Made by a program: the position numbers and the translations under genes. 10,850 bases of DNA, from positions 1 through 10,850 of the forward strand of contig JAVVUK010000055.1 of the NCBI GenBank assembly GCA_036653215.1. Reading direction: 5' to 3'. Origin of the DNA: JADFUS01 sp036653215 (GTDB lineage Bacteria > Bacteroidota > Bacteroidia > Bacteroidales > Rikenellaceae). Numbering within the stretch: position 1 is the stretch's first letter; every line of letters starts with the position of its first letter. Positions 1-5,716 of the stretch are shown piece after piece. Below the pieces are notes generated by a model. The model searched no databases and was not told the DNA's origin. It saw only the letters and a list, made by a program, of their open reading frames with translations.

Positions 1-15
1 GGGCAAAATCTCCAT

Positions 16-48
16 TTTGGTAAGGAAATGTTAAAGATAGTAGTTTCA
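16..48 (+). promoter_or_regulatory. Weak candidate Bacteroidetes-type promoter upstream of leader copy 1
   Basis: TTTG at 16-19 is followed after 21 bases by TAGTTTCA at 41-48, which matches the Bacteroidetes -7 box TAnnTTTG at 7 of 8 positions. It points toward the first leader copy and could drive a transcript through the leader region into the transposase operon. The match is imperfect and the DNA here is A/T-rich, so chance occurrence is quite possible. Nothing else in 1-100 could be assigned, and no phage terminus was recognised. Confidence 0.2.
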
Positions 49-100
49 TGGTAATTTGATTTAGTTAATAATGTTGTTTGACGATCCGAATATAACTAAA

Positions 101-178
101 TTTTCCTGAAGGGCATACGCCGGGGTTCGAGTCCCCGGCAGGAGCACAGGCGGTGCCTGATACGAATACAAAACAATG
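101..178 (+). repeat. Leader repeat copy 1, with tRNA T-arm-like hairpin
   Basis: This is the first of two related blocks of about 80 bp; the other is at 583-662. It contains a 7-bp stem (119-125 with 133-139) closing the 7-nt loop TTCGAGT. The string GGTTCGAGTCC at 124-134 fits the tRNA T-arm (B-box) consensus exactly. Flanking bases TTCCT (103-107) and AGGAG (140-144) can pair as an outer stem (four Watson-Crick pairs and one G-T), giving an acceptor/T-arm minihelix shape. A second hairpin follows, CAGGC/GCCTG at 147-159. The block ends AATACAAAACAATGA, the same context as the transposase start. No tRNA 5' half is visible, so it is not a complete tRNA gene. Confidence 0.75.
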
Positions 179-200
179 ACACTAACACCAACGCATATGA

Positions 201-548
201 TTAACTATCAAAACTATCTTCAATATGACAGCGAGTTATCTCAAAAGAGAAGAAATTTACTTCAGCAAATGACTCAAAAAATTTATACAGGTTGTATAGC
301 CTTGACATCTCATCTACTTCTATTTTTATATAAAAGACGTGACTGTAAAGATAATCCTCCCCACCAGATCTTGGTAATTCGTCAATACAGACGTCCTCAG
401 TGTAAAGAGGATCTTGACATTCTACGTCAGTATCGATTAGAAAGGTATCACAAGGGAGCATCGCCAATACATGATTAGTTGTTTTTTGTGGGATTTTCTT
501 CGTCTTTTTCCCCATGGATTTAAGGGTTATAACAGAGATATATTTCAT
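201..548 (-). CDS. Doubtful small acidic protein, divergent from the transposase
   Basis: This is an open frame of 115 codons from an ATG at 548; the frame stays open to a TTG at 572, and another ATG lies at 515. The product is acidic and rich in Phe, Tyr, Asp and Glu, with runs such as YKFFESFAEV near the C-terminus. No helix-turn-helix, membrane segment or known domain was recognised. A minus-strand -7-like box TACATTTG lies at 570-577, which would put a transcript start about 15 bases before the ATG at 548; no good -33 box was found. The place, between the two leader copies and divergent from the transposase, is where a Mu-like phage could keep a regulator, but nothing in the protein shows this. 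A plus-strand frame at 176-478 overlaps it and begins at the ATG of leader copy 1; at most one is likely real. I favour this one slightly on composition. Confidence 0.35.
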   Translation of the reverse strand: MKYISVITLKSMGKKTKKIPQKTTNHVLAMLPCDTFLIDTDVECQDPLYTEDVCIDELPRSGGEDYLYSHVFYIKIEVDEMSRLYNLYKFFESFAEVNFFSFEITRCHIEDSFDS

Positions 549-569
549 AAAAAAGGTATTTAGTTGTAA

Positions 570-577
570 CAAATGTA
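570..577 (-). promoter_or_regulatory. -7-like box for the minus-strand reading frame
   Basis: Read on the minus strand this is TACATTTG, an exact match to the Bacteroidetes -7 consensus TAnnTTTG. It lies about 20 bases upstream of the ATG at 548. There is no convincing TTTG/TTG element at the expected distance upstream, so this is half a promoter at best. Confidence 0.2.
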
Positions 578-582
578 ATTAA

Positions 583-662
583 TTTTCCTGAATGGCATAC
601 GCCAGGGTTCGAGTCCTTGGCAGGAGCACAGGCACACGCAGTGCCACAAATACAAAACAATG
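583..662 (+). repeat. Leader repeat copy 2, forming the transposase 5' leader
   Basis: Second copy of the block at 101-178, ending at the transposase ATG (660-662). The T-arm-like hairpin is 601-607 paired with 615-621 around the same TTCGAGT loop. Relative to copy 1, the fourth pair is A-T instead of G-C, a two-sided compensatory change, and the fifth is G-T instead of G-C. The outer TTCCT/AGGAG (585-589, 622-626) is unchanged. The following hairpin is differently built (GGCAC/GTGCC, 631-645) but sits in the same place. Conserved pairing despite sequence change suggests the structure is selected as RNA or as a cruciform. It could act on translation of the transposase, as a binding site at the phage end, or be a tRNA-derived relic. 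Confidence 0.75.
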
Positions 663-2930
663 ATAATACGCAACGACATAAAGATAAGGCATAACGATGA
701 CGACAATGTTACCGTATGGCTCTCGGAGCGTGTGGTGATTGAAGTCTGCGGTGTGAGTGATCTTTATGTTAGAAGACTAAGGTCTGACTACAAGAAAACC
801 CTCCCCATCTCATGGTGTAAGGCTGTGGAGAACCAAGAATATTTTTTGGGCGACACAGGTAAGGCGTGGAGGTATGGGTTTAAGGACGGTGGTTTTTGGT
901 ATGATCTCGACCGCATACCCAATCGTGCGCCTGTATGTTATCGCTCTCTATTGCCAAACAAGCAAGAGCTGATAAACTTTATGTCAGAGGCAGGAGGGAA
1001 TGTGATGAGCAGGGAGCGATGGGTGCAAGTTAAGAATGAAGTAGAGGAGAAAGTAGAGGATCTCATAGAGATAGACGATGTGAGCTATTACAAGCATTAT
1101 GGGAGTGAAATTACAGGTAAGGCATTAGCGGCAAAAAAAGCGTTACAACTTGCCGAGAGTGTGGCGTGGGTTACGTTTATTAAAAATAGTGTTGAAGATG
1201 GTTACTACCACACGTTAGGCTTTAAGACGATCAAAGAGTTTTACGAGTGGGTAGCTCTTGTTATTGCCGAGCGTAAACTTGAAGGCTTAAAGATAAGTAC
1301 CGGTCGAAGTCTTAGGAATAAAATCGATTTAATCGCAGGCGACAGGACGGTGATAAGGAAGGCGTTAGTGTCCGCCAAATACGGCAATACCAATGCGGCG
1401 ATACTCGGCAAAAAAACTTCTTTCGTCGACACGACGACAGGAGAGGTAAGAGATATGGCGGTGCATGAAACATTGATACTATCTTATTACATGAATTTCG
1501 GGAATGCCGGTAAAGGAACAAAGATAGATCTTTATAAAAAGTATCAGCAAGCTATGGGAGAGCTAGACGAACGCCCTGTGTCTTTGTCATTATTTAGCAA
1601 ATATTTAGCAACAAACCGCATACAAGAGCTAACGGCTCTGCAAAGACATGGCAAGGAGTACTTCTGTAAAATGGTGCAAACATATGTTCCCTCTCGCAAG
1701 CTTGAGCATGCTAATTCGTTATGGTGTGCCGATGCTTCTGGTACTATATCTTACCGATATTACACAAAAAAAGGAGACGCAAAAACACGTAAGCTATACA
1801 CTATCCTTGTAAGTGATGTGGCGAGCGGATATATAGTAGGGCACTCTCTCGGGAAAGAGCGCGTGAGCTCCGAGAACTACAACACGATGCGTGAGGCGGT
1901 GGCAAATGCTGTAAGCAACCCACTGAATGCGAATTGTAGGGTGTTGGAATTCCTTTCGGACAACCACGGGGCATATACCTCTAACAAAGCGAAGGAATAC
2001 CTTAAAATGGTCGCAAAGAGGGTGAGGACGATAGCTCCGCACAACTCGCAAGCCAATCCTGCGGAACGTCTGTTTAAAGTCTTTAAAGGGTCTTTAAGAG
2101 GTCTTTATAATTTGTTTGACACCTCGTTCGGCTCACAGAGCGTCGAGAACCAAGCAAACCCGGACTACTTCACCCTTGACTCCCTTCCGACGTATGAAGA
2201 GGCGAAAAAACAACTTGATGAAATCATCTACAATTTCAATAACCGAACCCTTGCAGATGGAACTACGCCGCAGGAGCGCTTTGTGAATACCAAAAATCCG
2301 CAATGCGGGACATACACAGAACAAGATTATCGTCGCATTACGACCACCGGGCACGAGGTGAATATCACATCTGCACGTGGAATAGTGAGTGTGATGCGTG
2401 AGGGGCGCAAGGTGCGTTACGAACTACCTATCGATGCACATAGCAAAGCACTGATTGCTAAATACACCAAATATAGTGCAAAATGCGAGGTGATGCTGTA
2501 TGCTGATGGGGATAGCGCAGATATGTACGACGCTGAAGGGATTTATATGATGACTATTAATCGTGTCGATGAGGCTTGTATTTCGACATACGAGGCGACG
2601 GATGAAGAGAAGCGTATCAGGCAACATCATGAGCAAAGGAAGCTCCAGCAATTGCAGGAGGTAGAAGATTTTGAAGTCGATTTATTAGAAGACATTAACA
2701 CGATGAGGGGTGGGGATCGGTTTGCGCTTGAGATGGCGCTCAACAGTTACAAGAGCCCTAAGAAAGCGTACAACAACACAAAGGAAGAAGCTATAAATTC
2801 GGCTGTCAAAGCAGAAAGCAAGGCCATTAAGGCGAAGCAGAGAGCGGATAAAACGGATGTTAAAGACAAAGAGCTAATGCACATAGAACTTTTGAAAAAA
2901 TCACTTAAACGAAACGTTAAAACAGTATAA
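660..2930 (+). CDS. Mu-type DDE transposase (MuA-like)
   Basis: This 756-residue protein is the recombinase that nicks the phage ends and joins them to target DNA during integration and replicative transposition. Residues 1 to about 340 hold the predicted DNA-binding part. The RNase H-fold catalytic core (rve type) follows, with the triad D358 (in LWCADASG), D434 (in FLSDNHGAY) and E469 (in QANPAERLFK). Residues about 555-650 fit the C-terminal beta-barrel domain of Mu transposases. The last 100 residues are charged and Lys-rich and probably helical, where MuA contacts MuB. Spacing between the second Asp and Glu is 35 residues, shorter than the 56 I recall for phage Mu and closer to TnsB-like enzymes. 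The ATG at 660 is chosen because it directly follows the leader repeat. The ATPase gene starts two bases after the stop codon. The gene appears intact. Confidence 0.95.
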   Translation: MIIRNDIKIRHNDDDNVTVWLSERVVIEVCGVSDLYVRRLRSDYKKTLPISWCKAVENQEYFLGDTGKAWRYGFKDGGFWYDLDRIPNRAPVCYRSLLPNKQELINFMSEAGGNVMSRERWVQVKNEVEEKVEDLIEIDDVSYYKHYGSEITGKALAAKKALQLAESVAWVTFIKNSVEDGYYHTLGFKTIKEFYEWVALVIAERKLEGLKISTGRSLRNKIDLIAGDRTVIRKALVSAKYGNTNAAILGKKTSFVDTTTGEVRDMAVHETLILSYYMNFGNAGKGTKIDLYKKYQQAMGELDERPVSLSLFSKYLATNRIQELTALQRHGKEYFCKMVQTYVPSRKLEHANSLWCADASGTISYRYYTKKGDAKTRKLYTILVSDVASGYIVGHSLGKERVSSENYNTMREAVANAVSNPLNANCRVLEFLSDNHGAYTSNKAKEYLKMVAKRVRTIAPHNSQANPAERLFKVFKGSLRGLYNLFDTSFGSQSVENQANPDYFTLDSLPTYEEAKKQLDEIIYNFNNRTLADGTTPQERFVNTKNPQCGTYTEQDYRRITTTGHEVNITSARGIVSVMREGRKVRYELPIDAHSKALIAKYTKYSAKCEVMLYADGDSADMYDAEGIYMMTINRVDEACISTYEATDEEKRIRQHHEQRKLQQLQEVEDFEVDLLEDINTMRGGDRFALEMALNSYKSPKKAYNNTKEEAINSAVKAESKAIKAKQRADKTDVKDKELMHIELLKKSLKRNVKTV

Positions 2931-2932
2931 AA

Positions 2933-3880
2933 ATGGAATATTCGATCGAACAAAAGGAAATGATAACGAGTGCGCTCGTTGCTTACATAAAAGATACCGG
3001 ATGCGCTGCTGTTAAGATAGCGAATGACCTTAATATAAATGAAGCTTTCTTGTCACAGGTGCGCAATGGTAAATATTCTATCACAAAATCGACCATCAAA
3101 ACTCGTCAGTTGTCTATGATAGCAAAGTATGTGGGATTAGCTTTCGAGCGCGAGTGGTGGTATAAAGTTGATACCTTGCAAAGCATGAGTATCGAAGCTT
3201 ATCTATATGAAGCAAAAGATTTTGCTACCATCAAAACGATCATCGGTGACACCGGAGTAGGGAAGACATACACTGTTGACTGCTTTGTAGAGGCAAACAA
3301 GCAGGATGTCGTTTACCGCATCACCGTGGGTGCGCTGCACACAATGGTGAATGTCATCGATGATATTATGCATACAATGAACTTAGAGTGCAAGGGGGAC
3401 AAGGTGTCAAAGCTAAGGAAGATAGAGGCTCGTATGAAGGAATTGAGTCATATGGGGCGTAAGCCTCTTCTTATCATTGACGAGGCAGAAAATCTAAAAC
3501 TTCCCATTATAGGGCTTATGAAACAGATTTATGATATACTTGTGAAGCCTCGCTATTGCGGCGTTGTGCTTATCGGGACATCACAACTTATCGATAAATT
3601 TGAAAAGATGGTTCGCAAAAATAAGATAGGTGTTCCACAGTTTATGCGCCGTATAAAATCGGGCATTGAACGCGTGTATTCCGTGGAGTGGCACGAAGAT
3701 AAAGCGTTTATGATCTATCTGCAGGAGCTTGTCGGTGACGACAGAATTATAACACTTCTAAAAGAGAATGCCTCGAACTACGGAGAGGTAAACGACTTTA
3801 TTGAGCCTGCTATGCGAGATGCTGATAGGTTGTGTGAGGAGTTTAATTACGAGTTTTTTAAAAATAAATACCGATTATGA
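2933..3880 (+). CDS. MuB-like AAA+ ATPase, target-selection activator of transposition
   Basis: The 315-residue product fits the MuB family: an ATP-dependent DNA-binding protein that captures target DNA, delivers it to the transposase and gives target immunity. Residues about 18-60 form a Cro/C1-like helix-turn-helix (AAVKIANDLNINEAFLSQVR), as in the MuB N-terminus. The ATPase core has a Walker A motif GDTGVGKT at 105-112, a Walker B motif LLIIDE at 179-184 and a probable sensor 1 at GVVLIGTS (210-217). R239/R240 are possible arginine fingers. Length is close to that of phage Mu MuB. The gene starts two bases after the transposase stop and its end overlaps the next gene by 4 bp (ATGA), so the three are probably translationally coupled. 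Confidence 0.93.
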   Translation: MEYSIEQKEMITSALVAYIKDTGCAAVKIANDLNINEAFLSQVRNGKYSITKSTIKTRQLSMIAKYVGLAFEREWWYKVDTLQSMSIEAYLYEAKDFATIKTIIGDTGVGKTYTVDCFVEANKQDVVYRITVGALHTMVNVIDDIMHTMNLECKGDKVSKLRKIEARMKELSHMGRKPLLIIDEAENLKLPIIGLMKQIYDILVKPRYCGVVLIGTSQLIDKFEKMVRKNKIGVPQFMRRIKSGIERVYSVEWHEDKAFMIYLQELVGDDRIITLLKENASNYGEVNDFIEPAMRDADRLCEEFNYEFFKNKYRL

Positions 3881-4365
3881 AAGACCGCTTAATTAAGAAG
3901 TTGCAGATATTAATTCGAGCCTACGGCCTTGAGGATGCAAAAAAAGATATGTACGCCTCTTACGGTGTAATCTCAAGTAAAGAGATGACCGAAGCGCAGC
4001 TAATAAATCTGATAAGTGCCATAAAACAAGGCGTGCCATGTAAGAGTAAGCAAGAACAGAATAGTGAGCGTAAAAGGCTAATAAGTGACTGTTTGAACGT
4101 TATTACAGGTGTTGGATGGATGAGATTTCCTAACGGCAAATGGGACGATATTAATAAGCTTGTAAGAGGTGACAGGTTTGGGAAAGGCAAAATACTAAGT
4201 CAGATGAGCAGCGACGAACTAAAAGATGTTCACAAGAAGCTAATAATGGCGCATAAAAACGGCTTACGCTATGAAAATAAAGATGTGTTTTTTAAATCGC
4301 AAAAAAAGTCGAAAGAGGTGATAGAAGTGAGTTTTATAGGCATTAACAATAATATTATAAACTAA
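3877..4365 (+). CDS. GemA/gp16-like protein (DUF1018 type)
   Basis: The 162-residue protein resembles the phage Mu gp16/GemA family. The N-terminal part (DRLIKKLQILIRAYGLEDAK, residues 3-22, then MTEAQLINLISAI at 37-49) and the central part (GVGWMRFPNGKWDDINKL, 78-95) follow the layout of that family, although this copy is divergent. GemA in Mu is an early protein reported to alter host gene expression and DNA supercoiling; its biochemical action is not settled. The start overlaps the ATPase stop as ATGA and the end overlaps the next ATG by one base (TAATG). The middle is Lys-rich (residues 55-67). Assignment rests on remembered family pattern and on position after the transposition genes. 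Confidence 0.7.
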   Translation: MKDRLIKKLQILIRAYGLEDAKKDMYASYGVISSKEMTEAQLINLISAIKQGVPCKSKQEQNSERKRLISDCLNVITGVGWMRFPNGKWDDINKLVRGDRFGKGKILSQMSSDELKDVHKKLIMAHKNGLRYENKDVFFKSQKKSKEVIEVSFIGINNNIIN

Positions 4366-4622
4366 TGGCATATACCCGATTTAACTACTTGGAGCGCGTG
4401 AGGGACGTGCAACACGCCGCCCTTGAAAAGTATGAGATAGGGCGACAAGACAGATGTTGGCGTTGGACGTGGAGGCATCACATCCGAGACCGCTACCACA
4501 TCAGCTATCACTCATTTCTAAATATGCTTAAAATCAATGTTGAAAGCGAGATAAGGAGTGAGCACAAGAGGATAGCTGAAAAGAGTCTTAAACACACCTT
4601 CTTTGATGGGATGGATATATAA
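4365..4622 (+). CDS. Small basic protein, last gene of the early operon
   Basis: This 85-residue protein has no function I can assign. It is rich in Arg, His, Tyr and Trp, especially in residues 24-50 (GRQDRCWRWTWRHH followed by IRDRYHISYHSFLNML). The pattern suggests a compact nucleic-acid-binding or structural fold, but no named motif is present. Similar short proteins are, as I recall, common beside GemA-like genes in Bacteroidetes Mu-like prophages. Its ATG shares one base with the upstream stop codon (TAATG), which argues for a real, translationally coupled gene. Its stop codon TAA at 4620-4622 runs into the terminator palindrome. Confidence 0.7.
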   Translation: MAYTRFNYLERVRDVQHAALEKYEIGRQDRCWRWTWRHHIRDRYHISYHSFLNMLKINVESEIRSEHKRIAEKSLKHTFFDGMDI

Positions 4623-4650
4623 AAAGGAGTGCAATATTGCACTCCTTTTT
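4621..4650. terminator. Bidirectional intrinsic terminator between converging operons
   Basis: A perfect 30-bp palindrome with 15-base arms AAAAAGGAGTGCAAT and ATTGCACTCCTTTTT. In RNA it makes a G/C-containing hairpin flanked by A-run and U-run on either strand, so it can stop transcription from both sides. It begins inside the stop codon of the small basic gene and ends 5 bases before the minus-strand stop codon at 4656-4658. It therefore closes both the early and the head operons. Confidence 0.93.
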
Positions 4651-4655
4651 TATGA

Positions 4656-5078
4656 TTAAAGTTGATCTGTATAAGATAAGGTAAATGTTAGCTGATATTC
4701 TTTGATGCCATCCTGTCGTGTCATTTTCCGCAGCGATGTGCGGCAAAGGGGGGATGTTCCGGAAAGGGAATAGCCATGGAGAAGCTTACTTACGCCCTCC
4801 AATAAATCGTAATATTCATAAGCGGTATTTTTTGCATCCAGAGATGCGTTATAAGATACATTTTGCAATTTATTAGCTATATTTAGCGTTAATGTCACTT
4901 GTGCTTGTTGTGATTTAAGGAGGTTGCTTGAGTAGTTCACTTCGGTAAGGTCTATTAATGCACAAGGAAATAGGAGGGGTGGGTTCTCCAGTTCCAACTG
5001 CCCCCAATTTTCGGCGATGTACCTTAATTTTGGTTCATCTGATAGCCTATTTTGAATAATTTTCAAAATTGTTTTCAT
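4656..5078 (-). CDS. Possible tail-completion/terminator protein, last gene of the head operon
   Basis: This 140-residue protein follows the G-like gene by 24 bases and is the last in the minus-strand operon. It begins MKTILKIIQNRLSDEPKLRY and contains a long internal stretch of alternating hydrophobic residues (QAQVTLTLNIA, and YQLTFTLSYTDQL at the C-terminus) typical of small beta-rich phage connector proteins. In tailed phages, a protein of this size directly after the G-like/HK97 gp10-like gene is often the tail terminator, and Mu gp37-like proteins are another possibility. I recognise no diagnostic motif, so the role is inferred from size, fold pattern and gene order. The start is an ATG with an A/T-rich leader containing repeated TTTAAA. 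Confidence 0.5.
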   Translation of the reverse strand: MKTILKIIQNRLSDEPKLRYIAENWGQLELENPPLLFPCALIDLTEVNYSSNLLKSQQAQVTLTLNIANKLQNVSYNASLDAKNTAYEYYDLLEGVSKLLHGYSLSGTSPLCRTSLRKMTRQDGIKEYQLTFTLSYTDQL

Positions 5079-5102
5079 GTTTAAATATAGTTTAAAGATG
5101 GT

Positions 5103-5597
5103 TTAATGACGTCTTAAACGTTTAAATAGTTCTTCGTTTTGCTTAAATAGCTCTTTTGCTTCCCGATCAAGGACGTGTTCTATGGTTTGGTTTACTGGCT
5201 TGTCCAACGCCCGGTGGTAGCCTATAAATTGCCGTTTCGGCATAGTTATTTTATTGGCCTTGTGGCGAGACATATTGTAGTAAAAAGTATCTTTAGTGCT
5301 GTGAAACTTAAATAAAAAGAAGCGTCTCATTTTTGGTGTGATGGGTATTTTTCCACCCTTGTTGTGTATCTTAGCATAAGGTGCGTCAGAAGAGAAGCGG
5401 ATATTATTACCTTCAACACGAGACAACAGAGAGCGGCGTAGGCGTCCTGTTTTTAGGAGCGTGTGTCCTCCACCACGGGACGCCTTCCAGCGCCTGTTGA
5501 AAAAAGCCTGCCGCTCGAAGTTGCGATCGAACTCTTCAGCCATCTTTATACGGACATCTTTAAGCACTTTTTTTTCAATTATTTTAATATAATTCAT
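5103..5597 (-). CDS. Mu gpG-like virion morphogenesis protein
   Basis: The 164-residue product fits the phage virion morphogenesis family that includes Mu gpG (Phage_tail_S type), which acts in head completion or head-tail joining. Recognisable parts are FNRRWKAS (residues 33-40), LLKTGRLRRSLLSRV (47-61), then YAKIHNKGGKIPI (73-85) and MPKRQFIGYHRALD near 118-131, in the family order. The C-terminal third is helical and charged. ATG at 5597 is preferred over the in-frame ATG at 5543 because it keeps the full N-terminal helix. It is separated from the F-like gene by 105 bases, an unusually long gap for this operon, which holds the candidate small RNA. Confidence 0.85.
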   Translation of the reverse strand: MNYIKIIEKKVLKDVRIKMAEEFDRNFERQAFFNRRWKASRGGGHTLLKTGRLRRSLLSRVEGNNIRFSSDAPYAKIHNKGGKIPITPKMRRFFLFKFHSTKDTFYYNMSRHKANKITMPKRQFIGYHRALDKPVNQTIEHVLDREAKELFKQNEELFKRLRRH

Positions 5598-5605
5598 TAT
5601 TTTTA

Positions 5606-5634
5606 TTGGTTTTGCATTTTTTGTGTTATATTTG
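5606..5634 (+). promoter_or_regulatory. Bacteroidetes-type promoter on the strand opposite to the head operon
   Basis: TATATTTG at 5627-5634 matches the -7 consensus TAnnTTTG exactly. TTG at 5606-5608 lies 18 bases upstream, near the usual spacing for the -33 element, and a TTTTG lies at 5610-5614. A transcript would begin near 5641 and run into the hairpin at 5637-5710. This is the best-formed promoter in the window by eye. It points away from the G-like gene and against transcription of the operon. Confidence 0.55.
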
Positions 5635-5636
5635 CA

Positions 5637-5716
5637 GAAAATAAAGATTACTTGATGTCAGACGCTTAGGGGATTGCACCCTATCGACGCTTTCGGTAGT
5701 CTTTATTTTCTTTTAT
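5637..5716 (+). ncRNA. Candidate structured small RNA between the F-like and G-like genes
   Basis: GAAAATAAAGATTAC (5637-5651) pairs with GTAGTCTTTATTTTC (5696-5710) over 15 bp with one G-T pair. The 44-nt interior contains a second hairpin TAGGG/CCCTA (5667-5671 with 5679-5683, loop GATTGCA) and two copies of GACGCTT (5661-5667, 5686-5692). After the stem the plus strand continues TTTTATAC, a U-rich tail as in an intrinsic terminator; the minus strand has no such tail after the stem. With a promoter just upstream this forms a unit of about 70-75 nt. The only reading frame is ATG TCA GAC GCT TAG at 5655-5669, too short for a normal protein. The 3' end overlaps the F-like stop codon. Target and function are unknown; it may instead be an RNA-processing or stability element in the operon mRNA. 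Confidence 0.5.

Noticed and set aside
1..100. Left terminus of the phage with transposase-binding end repeats
   Set aside because: No repeated 20-22 bp motif or clear terminal TG boundary could be seen by eye; the end may lie outside the window.
101..146. A complete tRNA gene ending here
   Set aside because: The T-arm and acceptor-like 3' half are present, but no D-arm, anticodon arm or pairing 5' acceptor strand can be found in the A/T-rich DNA upstream.
176..478. Plus-strand frame of 100 codons starting at the ATG of leader copy 1
   Set aside because: It shares the transposase start context, but the Gln/Arg-rich product resembles nothing I know and overlaps the slightly better minus-strand frame. 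Kept as an alternative, not annotated.
5463..5669. Plus-strand frame over the start of the G-like gene
   Set aside because: It is antisense to a well-supported gene; its Phe/Tyr-rich end is translated from the A/T-rich promoter region.
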